Below, piece by piece: positions 24,391 to 34,326 of a stretch of DNA of 41,670 nt. The position numbers and the translations under genes are program-made. The first letter of the stretch is position 1. Every line of letters starts with the position of its first letter. A model generated the notes under the pieces. The model was not told where the DNA came from, ran no database searches, and saw nothing but the letters and a program-made list of their open reading frames with translations. Source of the stretch: Mariniblastus sp. (GTDB lineage Bacteria; Planctomycetota; Planctomycetia; Pirellulales; Pirellulaceae); assembly GCA_029247405.1 (NCBI GenBank), contig JAQWLH010000002.1, positions 1-41,670 of the forward strand, given 5' to 3'.

Positions 24391-26337
24391 ATGAAGATTC
24401 GAATTGAGATCACCAAGGGACCAGATTCCGGCAGGGAATTTGTTTTGAACTCAAATGAGCGATTGACCATCGGCAGGGGAGGAGAAGCTGAAATCCAAAT
24501 GACGGACACCTTGATCTCTCGGGAGCACTGTGAAATCAAATGTGATGGGAAACGGGTGTTACTGCGGGACTTAGGCAGTACAAACAAAACTTTTATGGTC
24601 CAACGAGATGCAATTGAGGCCATCGTTCCGGAAAAGGTCTATCCCGTTGCCGATGGGGGAAGTTTTTTCGCGGGTCCCGAATCTCGCTTCACCACAACCT
24701 TGTTGTCGGCAGCCCCCTCCTCAAGACAACCCTCAAGCGTTCCTCGCAATCCCCCCAAACCAAATAACCCAAGTGTCTCTTCTGGAAACTTTTCGAATTC
24801 AATTGAGAACTTCCCCGGCGTCGTGAGCAGCGGAGATTCTTCAATTTCAAATTTATTGGGGCCGATACCAACTACAAATCCTAATGAAAGCGTGCAAATT
24901 AACACGCAACCACCTCAACCCACGTATGAGCATCATGCCGGTTCGATCGCATCACCCAACCAGCAGGGGCAATCCGGGCAATCCCACAGTCCTCCCATTG
25001 AGGAGGCCCCCAAGCCTCCTATCTCTCCGCCTCAAACGCAGCCGAATCAACCCCAAGTCAACGTGCCTCCGCCCCCCTCAGAGGAGGATTCAGGGATCTT
25101 CTCACGAAGCATTGAAGCGGTACGCCCTGCTCCGCCTCGCCCACTCCCCCCGGCGGAAAACTATTCCTCACCTCCGCCGGCAAACCCACGTCCACCTCAA
25201 AGAATCGAACCACAATCTGACTACCCAACGCCCGGCATCGAAAGTCAGTCCATTGTTCCTGTTCATTTGCAGGGGGGTGGCCCACTCAGAGAACAAGTTG
25301 GGGAAGCAATTGACGATGAATATTTGAAATCGACTCCTAAAATCGATTGGCAAGACGATTCGCAAAAGCAAGACCAATCTCCACCGCCCAAAACGCCGGT
25401 GGATTCTCGCATGCTGAATCGCGATAGTGTTGACCGAGATAGTATCGCTCAACCGAACCAAATCTATCCTCAACGTGAACCCGTCGAAAACAGCCAAATT
25501 CAAAACTACAATGCCTTTGATTCCATCGCTCCGGTAGGTCATTCGCAGCCAGACCATCCTAATCCTCAGAGCCCACCCAAGGTCGCACCTGAAACGCTGC
25601 ACGCTCCACCAGAAACTCCTGACAACCTACAAAGCAATGGACTTTATTTTCATACCGGAAAAGATGCGGCTCAACTTACGGCACTCATTGCTGAAATCTC
25701 TGCCACCGCAAAACCACTTTATTGTGTTGATTTCACCCGTTTAGAGATCGATCCCCCCGGTTCTGAACCAAGTCCTGCTGATGCAGACGCTGCCTCCCCA
25801 ACACCCGAAGACACCCACCAATCTCCAATTACTGAGTCAGCAACCGCACCCAGCTCTTCGGCGTTTGAACTCGATGATGACGTTGAAGCGGAATCTAAAA
25901 CAAATTCAACCCCAGCCGATGCTGTAGAATCGGCTTGCTTGATCGGAACACCACTTTTTGATTTTCTCCCCGTGGGGCACGAGCATCATGGCCCAATCCT
26001 GTTGACGCAGGACGAGCTTCCCTGCCCCGTCGAGGCTGCGTGGGAAAACGACGCGATGATCGTCATCTTTAGCCAAGACCCTGACGCAACACTCGAGCAT
26101 CTAAAAAAACTGCTCCACACAAATTTGCAAACAGGAAAACAATTCAAAGGCATGTTTGGCTTCTGCTGGCCGTCTGTTTTACACTCTCTGCTTGAAACAC
26201 AAGGAAAAGACCAGGTTGCAAGAATTTTTGGAGAGGCGATTTCTTTCATTCTTCTGGAAGATCCGCAACAAAGGTTTGCTTGGAATCTTGTCGCGTTTGA
26301 AGATCTGACCAATCAATTTCAAACTTTGAGACCATAG
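24391..26337 (+). CDS. FHA-DUF4123 fusion, T6SS phospho-sensor/effector-adaptor candidate
   Basis: 648 residues. Residues 1-105 are a forkhead-associated domain with the phosphothreonine-binding signature: IGRGGEAEI (27-35), SREHCEI (43-49) and DLGSTNKTF (60-68). Residues about 106-415 are a Pro/Ser/Gln-rich, probably disordered linker. Residues about 417-625 resemble DUF4123, the adaptor family (Tap/TEC) that loads effectors onto VgrG: KPLYCVDFTRL (441-451), PVEAAWENDAMIVIFSQDPD, HLKKLLHTNLQTGKQFKGMF and FCWPSVLHSLLETQGKDQVA. The DUF4123-like part is interrupted by an acidic, Pro/Thr-rich insert of about 65 residues (about 455-517). FHA proteins (Fha/TagH) are known post-translational T6SS regulators with kinase PpkA. 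The combination implies phospho-controlled cargo loading, an inference. Confidence 0.8.
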   Translation: MKIRIEITKGPDSGREFVLNSNERLTIGRGGEAEIQMTDTLISREHCEIKCDGKRVLLRDLGSTNKTFMVQRDAIEAIVPEKVYPVADGGSFFAGPESRFTTTLLSAAPSSRQPSSVPRNPPKPNNPSVSSGNFSNSIENFPGVVSSGDSSISNLLGPIPTTNPNESVQINTQPPQPTYEHHAGSIASPNQQGQSGQSHSPPIEEAPKPPISPPQTQPNQPQVNVPPPPSEEDSGIFSRSIEAVRPAPPRPLPPAENYSSPPPANPRPPQRIEPQSDYPTPGIESQSIVPVHLQGGGPLREQVGEAIDDEYLKSTPKIDWQDDSQKQDQSPPPKTPVDSRMLNRDSVDRDSIAQPNQIYPQREPVENSQIQNYNAFDSIAPVGHSQPDHPNPQSPPKVAPETLHAPPETPDNLQSNGLYFHTGKDAAQLTALIAEISATAKPLYCVDFTRLEIDPPGSEPSPADADAASPTPEDTHQSPITESATAPSSSAFELDDDVEAESKTNSTPADAVESACLIGTPLFDFLPVGHEHHGPILLTQDELPCPVEAAWENDAMIVIFSQDPDATLEHLKKLLHTNLQTGKQFKGMFGFCWPSVLHSLLETQGKDQVARIFGEAISFILLEDPQQRFAWNLVAFEDLTNQFQTLRP

Positions 26338-26728
26338 CCTGTCAGTTCGAGGTTATCGAGCTTCAACTCCTCGGAACCTCTCCTTTGGCAAAGCCAAGGT
26401 GACTCCAAATCTAGGTCCATCTCCAGACAGACTAATTGAGTTTCGAAGCGTACGTCCTGAAAAAACCACCCGAGACCACAAAACCGAGCCAGGCTTGAGT
26501 TAAGAAGCATCCGCTGAGCCGATCAAGTTGTCGACTTAACACACTGGCAGCGTTTACCGAATCACCCCAAAGACGGCGCTTAAGTTAATTTTAAAGCCGG
26601 AATCAATGAAATTTATCACTTGAAAAAGAAGACACACAATTCAATCCAATTGCTCGTTTTCGATATTCCCGGTACCGGATAAGATAAACCAACATATATT
26701 TTTTCTGGGCACCTTCTGAAAGCCAAGC
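26338..26728. other. Long intergenic region before DUF2760 gene
   Basis: 391 bases without a credible gene. It contains an imperfect hairpin (CCTTTGGC with GCCAAGG, near 26382-26400) lacking a T-run, and a 10-bp perfect palindrome CCGGTACCGG (26669-26678) about 50 bases before the next start, followed by an AT-rich tract near 26694-26705. The palindrome could be an operator half-site pair, but there is no second copy nearby. Confidence 0.35.
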
Positions 26729-27265
26729 ATGGGACTCGTTGCGGCGACAAAAGCTTTTTGCAAACTACTCTTCAATCGTGAATTAAGCGATTCATTTCAA
26801 CAATTAATGGACGGCAATCTTCAACCAAAAATCGCTCAGCCACCAGTAAAAAAAGCCGCCGCGCCCTCCCGACCGGCCCCAACTCGGAGCGATGCCATCA
26901 GCCTACTGGCCGCCTTGCAACGTGAAGCACGCTTGCTAGACATCGTGAACGAATCACTGGACGAATATTCGGACGCACAAGTCGGTTCAGCCGCACGCGA
27001 TGTGTTGCGCGACTCTGGCAAAGTCATTGAACGAATGTTCGGACTCGAACCATTGACCCGCGAAGCTGATGGCTCCCCGATGAAGACTCCGGCTTCCTTT
27101 GACCCCACCGAGTTTCGCCTCACCGGCAATGTTGCTGGCGAAGCCCCGTTTCATGGCACCGTCACCCACCACGGCTGGAAAGCCACTCGCTGCGAAGTCC
27201 CTCAGTGGTCCGGCGACAAATCCACCGCCCTGATTGTCGCTCCCGTTGAATTGGAAATTGGATAA
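26729..27265 (+). CDS. DUF2760-domain protein
   Basis: A 178-residue protein matching the DUF2760 family by its core: DAISLLAALQREARLLDIVNE, EYSDAQVGSAARDVLRDS, DPTEFRLTGNV, FHGTVTHHGWKATRCEVPQW. An N-terminal helix and a Pro/Ala-rich stretch (about 30-52) precede the domain. Its biochemical role is unknown. In other bacteria DUF2760 genes are repeatedly found next to Hsp70-family genes, as here, where two follow on the same strand; this supports a chaperone-accessory role. ATG 26729 is the first start, with the product beginning MGLVAATKAFCKLL; the ribosome site is weak. I see no signal peptide or membrane segment. Confidence 0.85.
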   Translation: MGLVAATKAFCKLLFNRELSDSFQQLMDGNLQPKIAQPPVKKAAAPSRPAPTRSDAISLLAALQREARLLDIVNESLDEYSDAQVGSAARDVLRDSGKVIERMFGLEPLTREADGSPMKTPASFDPTEFRLTGNVAGEAPFHGTVTHHGWKATRCEVPQWSGDKSTALIVAPVELEIG

Positions 27266-27434
27266 GGCCGCACAATTCTTAAATCCTGCATGTCATACTT
27301 CGCCAGATTGATTGGATGAATGCGGTGGTTGCAGCAACTCGGAATTGCAACGCTCCTTTTATTTTTTCCAGCTCAAACAGTTCGGCGAGCCCAGATAGTG
27401 GCTCGTGTGAATGGCCTCTCTTAAACGAAAAACC

Positions 27435-29294
27435 ATGGAACCGAAATTGAAATATACGATTGGCATAGATCTTGGAACAACTAACAGTGTGTTGGCGTAT
27501 TGCGAACAGGGCGAGCCAAACGACCGGGCCAACCAACCGCCTGAAATCCGCTTGCTCAAAATTCCGCAATTAGTCGCAGCCAATACGGTCGAATACCGAT
27601 CATCATTGGCTTCGTTTTCTTACATCGCCAGCGAAGCTGAATCCGGCAGCAACGCGTTTGATTTGCCTTGGTCAGAAAACCGGTCTTTTGCAACCGGCGA
27701 ACTCGCCCGGACGCGAGGTGCCGAAGCTCCTGACCGAACCGTCGGCGCTTCCAAAAGTTGGCTTTGTCACAACAAAGTTGATCGACGCGCGCCAATTTTG
27801 CCGTGGAATGCTCCTGAGCAGCTCGCCAAAATCTCACCTGTGGCTGCGGCTCAGCAATACCTCGAACATCTCGTCGCTGCCTGGCATCATGAATTCCCTG
27901 ATTCACCCATCGCGAATCAACAGGTCGTACTCACCGTTCCAGCATCCTTTGACCCAGTCGCCCGCGAACTGACTCGCGAAGCGGCCTTGGCGGCAGGCTT
28001 ACCTGCTGACTTTGTTTTACTTGAAGAGCCCCAAGCTGCGTTATATGCATGGCTTGCAACACAAGGCGATGACTGGCGTAAAATCCTAACCGTTGGCCAG
28101 TCCGTTCTGGTTTGTGACGTCGGTGGTGGAACCACCGACCTGACACTCATCGCGGTCGATGATGAAGATGGCGAATTGGTTCTCCGTCGAGCCGCAGTTG
28201 GCGATCATTTGCTCGTGGGTGGCGACAACATGGATCTTGCAGCCGCACATGCGGTCGCTGAAAAGTTTGCGGCAAAGGGCACTCAGCTTGATCCATGGCA
28301 ATCCATTTCGCTCTGGCATTCATGCCGCGCAGCCAAAGAGAAACTCCTTACTCCCAACGGGCCTGAGACCCATTCAATTTCAATTCTTGGACGCGGGAGT
28401 AAATTGATTGGGGGGACCGTTTCGGTTGACGTGCAACGGAAGGAAATCGCCAACTTACTGCTCGATGGCTTCTTTCCAAAATGCAACCTCGATGACCGAC
28501 CTCAGCGCCTTCCTCAATCTGGTTTTCAAGAAATTGGCTTGCCTTACGAATCCGATCCAGGCATTACACGACACATCGCAGCTTTTTTGAATCAACACTG
28601 TTTCAAGGATGACAACCGCTTGGGTTTACCTCAACACGTGTTATTTAATGGTGGCGTTTTCAAAGCCAATGGCTTTCAAGATCGCATGCTAAGTGTCATG
28701 TCGGAGTGGTCCGACCCATTGCCTGCCTCGGATCGTCAAAATCCCAACGTCGTTTCGTTGACCGGGTCTCACGATCTTGATTTCGCGGTCGCCCGTGGCA
28801 GTTGCTTTTATGGCTGGAACAAACAATCTGGCGGCTTGAGAATCCGAGGAGGCTCGGCCTACTCTTATTACATTGGAATCGAGACAGCGGGCCTTGCGAT
28901 TCCCGGTGCACCGCGGCCCTTGAAAGCGCTATGTGTCGTGCCATTTGGCATGGAAGAAGGAACCCAGGCAGAGGTGCCCTCGGGTGAAATCGGACTCGTG
29001 GTGGGTCAACCCGTCAGCTTTCGTTTCTTTCGATCTAACTCACGACAGTCGGATCAACCTGGATTAGTTCTGGAGCGTTGGACCGAGGAAGAACTTCTGG
29101 AAACAGATCCATTAACCGCGACGTTAACGATGGAAGGATCAGAGGAAGCTTACGTTCCCGTCAAATTTGATTCACGAATCACCGAGTTGGGGATGTTTGA
29201 ATTATGGTGCGGGCAATTTGCGGGTGACGGAATAACCGATCTTCCGGAGTTGCAAAAGTGGAAGCTCGAATTCAACGTCCGAGAAGACAGTTAG
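27435..29294 (+). CDS. Hsp70-family protein (short, DnaK-related)
   Basis: About 619 residues. The actin-like ATPase domain is clear: phosphate-1 motif GIDLGTTNSV near residue 9, connect-region VVLTVPASFDPVARELTREA, LLEEPQAALYAW, phosphate-2 motif VCDVGGGTTDLTLI, and the adenosine motif VLFNGGVFKANGF. The C-terminal region is shorter and unlike the DnaK substrate-binding domain, although a DQPG-containing beta segment remains. ATG 27435 is preferred over the in-frame ATG 27411 because family members begin just before GIDLGTTNS; neither start has a good ribosome site. It lies 169 bases after the DUF2760 gene and 134 before a second Hsp70-like gene. No DnaJ or GrpE gene is nearby, so this is a specialised chaperone-like protein, not housekeeping DnaK. 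Confidence 0.9.
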   Translation: MEPKLKYTIGIDLGTTNSVLAYCEQGEPNDRANQPPEIRLLKIPQLVAANTVEYRSSLASFSYIASEAESGSNAFDLPWSENRSFATGELARTRGAEAPDRTVGASKSWLCHNKVDRRAPILPWNAPEQLAKISPVAAAQQYLEHLVAAWHHEFPDSPIANQQVVLTVPASFDPVARELTREAALAAGLPADFVLLEEPQAALYAWLATQGDDWRKILTVGQSVLVCDVGGGTTDLTLIAVDDEDGELVLRRAAVGDHLLVGGDNMDLAAAHAVAEKFAAKGTQLDPWQSISLWHSCRAAKEKLLTPNGPETHSISILGRGSKLIGGTVSVDVQRKEIANLLLDGFFPKCNLDDRPQRLPQSGFQEIGLPYESDPGITRHIAAFLNQHCFKDDNRLGLPQHVLFNGGVFKANGFQDRMLSVMSEWSDPLPASDRQNPNVVSLTGSHDLDFAVARGSCFYGWNKQSGGLRIRGGSAYSYYIGIETAGLAIPGAPRPLKALCVVPFGMEEGTQAEVPSGEIGLVVGQPVSFRFFRSNSRQSDQPGLVLERWTEEELLETDPLTATLTMEGSEEAYVPVKFDSRITELGMFELWCGQFAGDGITDLPELQKWKLEFNVREDS

Positions 29295-29428
29295 GCATCT
29301 AAACTCGAGGCCGCATTGCTTTAGCTGTAATAACTTGCACTCCGCAACCTCAGTTCTGCCATCGCTTGGTGGGAGTTAAATCGGCTTCAACGACCTATTG
29401 AAACACTCAATCGAATTGAAAAACGCTC

Positions 29429-32416
29429 GTGACTCAACCAGAAACTTTTGACCCGCTGATCGACGACCTTCCCAGTCGCTATGTCGTTGGCATCGACTTG
29501 GGAACCACCAATTCAGCCGTCACCTACATCGACACCGAGGAACTGCCCTGGCAGATTCGCGTGCTGTCGATTCCCCAACTCGTTGCCCCGGGCGAAACAG
29601 AATCTCTCGACACTTTACCCTCGTTTTACTTTCAACCGGTTCAAACCGGCAATCCAGAATCGAGAGAACAACTGCGATTGCCTTGGGACAAGAAACCACC
29701 CGCGTTTTGCGTGGGAGCGCTCGCCCGCGATGAAACAGCTCGCACCTCAGGTCGCGGTATCGCCTCCGCAAAGTCATGGCTCTGCCATGCGGCTGTTGAT
29801 CGAACCGCCGCCCTGTTGCCATGGCAAGGGGCGGGTGATGTCAAACGACTTTCACCGGTCGAGGTAAGCGGTCAATATCTCAGGCACATTCGAAAATCCT
29901 GGGACCAACGATTTCCTGACCACCCGTTAGCCGATCAAGATATCGTGCTCACCCTACCCGCATCTTTCGACGAGGTTGCAAGAGAGTTGACGGTCGAAGC
30001 TGCCTCGCTTGCCGGTCTGTCACGTGTTGTTCTGATCGAAGAACCCCAAGCTGCGTTTTACGCGTGGGTTTACAAACACGATTCAGACTGGGAATCGCGT
30101 GTCGAAATCGGACAAAAAATTCTTGTTTGCGATATTGGCGGCGGAACGACCGATTTCACCTTGATTCGAGTTCGCAAGAGTAACGAAGGAAGCCCAGCAA
30201 AAGAGAACAAGCAAAACAGCCAGGGTCAGGCGGCACAAAAAATCCAATTTCATCGCGTCGCTGTCGGAAACCATTTGATCCTCGGGGGTGATAACCTTGA
30301 CTTGGCGATCGCGAAATATCTGGAACAAAAGTTGACGGACGGAGGGAAACTGGAAGCCTATCAGTGGGACATTTTGGTCGGAACCAGTCGTAAAATCAAA
30401 GAGCAAATGCTTTCCGATGAAGGCATCGACTCAATGACCGTCAGTTTGCCAAGTCGTGGCTCCAAATTGATTGGTGGCAGTTTGCAAACAAAAGCCACAC
30501 GCGATGAAATTCGAAATTTAATCGTCGCGGGTTTTTTACCCGAAGTTCAATTGACTGACAAACCCTTACGACATGCCAGTGGATTTCAGGAGTTTGGCTT
30601 ACCTTACGCAAGCGACCCCGGCATCACACGCTATCTGGCAGAATTCTTGACAACTCATGCGGATGCCGGTGAAGCAAGCTCGTTTGAATCGGAGCCGCAA
30701 CCGGATAATTCTGCTGCCAAACTCGCCAACGCCAAACCAGACATCGTCTTGTTCAATGGTGGATTTTTCGCTTCACCCATTCTGCGGACCACCGTCATCG
30801 AAAGAATCTCAAAGTGGTTTCAAACCAACAGCCCGGGGTGGTCGCCGCGACTGCTGGCAAACGACCGGCTGGATCTGGCGGTGGCACGAGGCGCCGCCTA
30901 TTATGGCATCGTCCGGCGCGACATGGGTGTTCGCATCGCCGCCTCGCTGGCCCGCAGTTATTACATCGGCATTGGCAGCGATGACTCAGGAAAAAATCAG
31001 GCGATCTGTATCATGCCGGGCAACGCGGAGCCTGGACAATCTTTTACGCTAGAAAACCGACAGTTCTTACTGACCCTGTCAGAGCCCGTTGAGTTTTCGA
31101 TTTATGTGTCGAGCACTCGACTGGCTGACCAACCTGGCCAGATTTTAGCCATTGATCCGGAACAAATGACTTCTCTGCCGCCCATTCGGACGGTCCTGCG
31201 TGCAAAGAGCCGGAATGAAAAACGGGACGTCTCGGTCAAGCTGCAAATCGGACTAACCGAGATTGGCACCATTGATTTATCTTGTCTGGAACAAGAAAGT
31301 GACCGAAGTTGGAAATTGAGATTCGACATCCGATCTACCACCCAAACCGACGTTGAGGTTCATTCAGCCGTCGGCGAAACACAAGGTCATGTCGATGAGC
31401 AAACCTGGCAGGCCTGCGAACAATGCATTGCCAATGTATTCAATGAGTTATCAAAAGAGAACGAACAAGGCGATGAGACCTCCCAACCAACCACCGGCAC
31501 CGGCGACCCCAAAGAATTAATTAAACAACTAAGCACTGTCATTGGAGCCCCTCGTGAAGAGTGGCCCATGTCTTTTCTTCGCCGAGTTTGGGATGCGTTA
31601 ATCGAGTTTGAATGGAGCGAAGGAAAGAAATCCGGACGCCGCAAAAGCGCAAAACACGAATCACGGTGGCTCAACCTCTTGGGTTACTCGCTCCGCCCTG
31701 GCTACGGGGTTGCACTCGATGATTGGCGAGTGACTGAAACGTGGCGGACCTTGCGCGGAAAATTGATTCATGGATCAGTCAACATTCAAAACGAATCACT
31801 TATCCTCTGGCGGCGATTGGGAGGAGGACTGTCTCGTGGTCAACAGTCGGCTTTGGCTGAACCTTTGTTCTCTTCACTGAGGGCACTGGAGAAACAAATG
31901 GAGGGTAAACCGATCGCCAGTACCGCCGCTCCCATTCGGCCAGAAGAATCAGTCGAAGTTTGGCGATTGCTGGGTTCTCTCGAACTGTTGCTTGAACCTC
32001 AAAAAATCAAACTCGGCAATCTGATTGCCAAACTTATCAACAAACGAAGACTAAAAAATGCTCGCAACGCGATGATCTGGGCTTGGGGACGATTGGGCCA
32101 ACGCGTCCCACTCTACGGGCCATTAAACACAGTTGTGCATGTCGAACAAACACAGACTTGGATTCTCGAACTCATGTCTCAAAGAGAAAGCAGCCCGCTG
32201 GAACATTTGGCGATTGTACAAATGGCCCGGCGGACCAATGATCGTTATCGCGACATCGATCCTCACACGCGCCGCCAGGTTCTTGGATGGTTGAAGGATG
32301 CCAATGCAGCTGATCACCTAATCGAAATGGTCGATGAGGGGGGATCTTTTGACGTCGAGCAACAGGGGCGAATCTACGGTGAATCGCTCCCCCAAGGACT
32401 GCGAATGTTGAATTAA
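29429..32416 (+). CDS. Hsp70-family protein with DUF3731-like C-terminal extension
   Basis: 995 residues, starting at GTG 29429. The N-terminal two thirds repeat the neighbour's layout: VVGIDLGTTNSAVTY (about 19-33), DIVLTLPASFDEVARELTVEA, IEEPQAAFYAW, LVCDIGGGTTDFTLI, a charged insert rich in Lys/Gln/Asn after it, and IVLFNGGFF. The last 310 or so residues are helical (EWPMSFLRRVWDALIEFEW, WLNLLGYSLRPGYGVALDDW, VEVWRLLGSLELLL, NAMIWAWGRLGQRVPLYGPL), as in DUF3731 proteins fused to Hsp70. The substrate-binding beta domain is reduced. The close relation to the preceding gene suggests an old tandem duplication followed by loss or gain of the C-terminal part. Function unknown; a joint chaperone complex with DUF2760 is a reasonable inference. 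Confidence 0.9.
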   Translation: MTQPETFDPLIDDLPSRYVVGIDLGTTNSAVTYIDTEELPWQIRVLSIPQLVAPGETESLDTLPSFYFQPVQTGNPESREQLRLPWDKKPPAFCVGALARDETARTSGRGIASAKSWLCHAAVDRTAALLPWQGAGDVKRLSPVEVSGQYLRHIRKSWDQRFPDHPLADQDIVLTLPASFDEVARELTVEAASLAGLSRVVLIEEPQAAFYAWVYKHDSDWESRVEIGQKILVCDIGGGTTDFTLIRVRKSNEGSPAKENKQNSQGQAAQKIQFHRVAVGNHLILGGDNLDLAIAKYLEQKLTDGGKLEAYQWDILVGTSRKIKEQMLSDEGIDSMTVSLPSRGSKLIGGSLQTKATRDEIRNLIVAGFLPEVQLTDKPLRHASGFQEFGLPYASDPGITRYLAEFLTTHADAGEASSFESEPQPDNSAAKLANAKPDIVLFNGGFFASPILRTTVIERISKWFQTNSPGWSPRLLANDRLDLAVARGAAYYGIVRRDMGVRIAASLARSYYIGIGSDDSGKNQAICIMPGNAEPGQSFTLENRQFLLTLSEPVEFSIYVSSTRLADQPGQILAIDPEQMTSLPPIRTVLRAKSRNEKRDVSVKLQIGLTEIGTIDLSCLEQESDRSWKLRFDIRSTTQTDVEVHSAVGETQGHVDEQTWQACEQCIANVFNELSKENEQGDETSQPTTGTGDPKELIKQLSTVIGAPREEWPMSFLRRVWDALIEFEWSEGKKSGRRKSAKHESRWLNLLGYSLRPGYGVALDDWRVTETWRTLRGKLIHGSVNIQNESLILWRRLGGGLSRGQQSALAEPLFSSLRALEKQMEGKPIASTAAPIRPEESVEVWRLLGSLELLLEPQKIKLGNLIAKLINKRRLKNARNAMIWAWGRLGQRVPLYGPLNTVVHVEQTQTWILELMSQRESSPLEHLAIVQMARRTNDRYRDIDPHTRRQVLGWLKDANAADHLIEMVDEGGSFDVEQQGRIYGESLPQGLRMLN

Positions 32417-32456
32417 TTCAAGTCGTTCGGATGCGACAAAGCCTGAATACTGAGAA

Positions 32457-34127
32457 CTATCTGGTTGAAAAATTGAGGTTGATGCCGTGGGCCTCTGGAA
32501 TGATCTGTAAACTCGATTCAGTTGACGCCTTGAACGCACCTTCTTCCGCGAGCACTGTGTACTTTGTCTGCCTAAAAGAACAGGACAGCCGCTGGCGGGT
32601 AATTTCAGAGAAAGGTAGTTCCGCCTTGGGGGCGTTGGTTAACTCAAAGTACCAGCTGTCCTTTAAGCTCCCCGTCGCCGAAATATTGAGCGAGGACTCT
32701 TTGAAGGTCATCACAATCTCTCCTCTCGGTGCATTCGTTGGCCATCGAACTACCAACTCACCCTCTAGGCTGTCATCGACTGTTGGAACGCCCCCCTGCA
32801 CCTCCACTCCCTCGCCTGTCATCAGACGCAGACCCGCAATGGTGTCCAGTGAGCTCCAGCGAAAACCATCAACCACGGGCAAAGTGTAATAGAAACACTG
32901 ATTCGATGTTCCTTTTTTCGTCAGGTAATCAGAAGCAACCCGCTCATCAAAAAGATGGATATCCCGAAATCGCAGCGTCCCTTTTTCCCAGAGCAAATTG
33001 GCACGGTAGAAACGCGAATTAAACCACACTGTCTTTTGATCTTTCAGGGTGTGATCATTGAGGACGGTGACCGACGTCGGTGGTGTGACTTTGTGCTTCT
33101 CTTTGAACCACCGTCCCGTTTCGCCGAGTGTCTTCACGGTCACCTTACCTTCTTTGAGTAAATCAGCGATCATCGGCATTTGGATCTCAAAACCTCGTCC
33201 CATTTTCTTCCAGGTAAACGAGTTTTCCTGACCGGCCTGGACATAGCCATAATCCATCGCTGCACCCTCGATAAACGCATCGAAATACCAGCGGCACCAC
33301 TTCGCATCACCCCCCCCACCTGTATATACAGGTTCGAGCGAAACAACGCGTTGGTGGTTGCCCCCCAAACCACTGTCATATTGGTGAATGGGATCGCTTC
33401 CCAACATCCTGAAAACAGGCACGGGAATCTGATTTTCAGCATTCTGTGCAGGCATGTAGGCGTTCTTACTACTCGGATAATAACCCTGATTCCAATAGCC
33501 TCCCCACATCGTGTATCCATCGGTTCCGATCTGGTCCTTACAATTACAAGACGCGACGATTCCGTACTTTTCATGCATGTACTTTAAGGTGTGAGCGTCA
33601 ATGAACCATGACCCGACCGACTTTGGATAATACCCAAAAACTTGCTTGAAGTCGGCCATATAGGTATCCACCAGTTTTTCACGTTCCTCGGGAGAATACC
33701 CGGTCGCAAAGCCGACGTCAGCGTGCCAATCCCAGGGAAACCGCCCACGCCAAACGTATCCAGAGTTTTCGACTAAGGGCTGTGGGATTTCCCACCAGGC
33801 ACCTATTTCAAACTGGTCAGTGGCCAACGACTTAAGTAATGCCTGATACCGCCGATCCATAAGTGCATCATATTGTAACAAAAACGTTCCCCGGAGCTGA
33901 TGCTGCTTCATACTTTTGACCTGCGAAACCACCGTTTCATAAAGCACATCCTCGGTAATCCAGTCGATACGAGGCTCACATTGGCGAATGAAATTAATGA
34001 TATTTACGATTCGAGGTGAGTCAGTTTTTTCCTGCGCGTACGCCGCCGAAGTATCCATTCCCCCAAAAAACATGAAAGCGAAAGCTGCCGTGACTCGGGT
34101 CATCAAGTGTCGTGGCTCGATAGTCAT
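32457..34127 (-). CDS. Secreted polysaccharide-deacetylase/glycoside-hydrolase-fold protein
   Basis: 556 residues with a signal peptide (hydrophobic TAAFAFMFFGG, likely cleavage after AYA near residue 30). The mature N-terminal half looks like the (beta/alpha) barrel shared by polysaccharide deacetylases and related glycosidases: VNIINFIRQCEPR, HQLRGTFLLQYDAL, FEIGAWWEIPQPLVE, YYPKSVGSWFIDAHTLKYM, followed by a long loop with conserved-looking WGGYWNQGYY. The C-terminal half (about 340-556) is beta-rich and may be an accessory domain. I cannot assign a CAZy family or name the catalytic residues. It is convergent with the second Hsp70 gene (40-base gap) and divergent from the PSCyt1 gene. A role in periplasmic or extracellular polysaccharide breakdown fits its sulfatase-bearing neighbourhood. 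Confidence 0.75.
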   Translation of the reverse strand: MTIEPRHLMTRVTAAFAFMFFGGMDTSAAYAQEKTDSPRIVNIINFIRQCEPRIDWITEDVLYETVVSQVKSMKQHQLRGTFLLQYDALMDRRYQALLKSLATDQFEIGAWWEIPQPLVENSGYVWRGRFPWDWHADVGFATGYSPEEREKLVDTYMADFKQVFGYYPKSVGSWFIDAHTLKYMHEKYGIVASCNCKDQIGTDGYTMWGGYWNQGYYPSSKNAYMPAQNAENQIPVPVFRMLGSDPIHQYDSGLGGNHQRVVSLEPVYTGGGGDAKWCRWYFDAFIEGAAMDYGYVQAGQENSFTWKKMGRGFEIQMPMIADLLKEGKVTVKTLGETGRWFKEKHKVTPPTSVTVLNDHTLKDQKTVWFNSRFYRANLLWEKGTLRFRDIHLFDERVASDYLTKKGTSNQCFYYTLPVVDGFRWSSLDTIAGLRLMTGEGVEVQGGVPTVDDSLEGELVVRWPTNAPRGEIVMTFKESSLNISATGSLKDSWYFELTNAPKAELPFSEITRQRLSCSFRQTKYTVLAEEGAFKASTESSLQIIPEAHGINLNFSTR

Positions 34128-34265
34128 TATGTGTTTTATTCGGTAATAATTGGCGGGTGGTGATGGGCAGACTTGCCAACATCTACAGGAGTGACATCAT
34201 AACTGATCCTCATAAACTGGTTGCGACCAAAATAGAAAAGTGAGCAGCAAACTGTCGCCCTGAAA

Positions 34266-34287
34266 AAGTCACTCAAGTCCGTGACTT
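34266..34287. promoter_or_regulatory. Inverted repeat, possible operator, in divergent intergenic region
   Basis: AAGTCAC (34266-34272) and GTGACTT (34281-34287) form a perfect 7-bp inverted repeat with an 8-base spacer, sitting between the divergent deacetylase-fold gene and the PSCyt1 gene. Size and symmetry suit a dimeric regulator. No T-run follows, so it is not a terminator. Confidence 0.4.
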
Positions 34288-34326
34288 GCGTGCTTAAATT
34301 TGGTACCAAGAGGCATATCGTTACTC

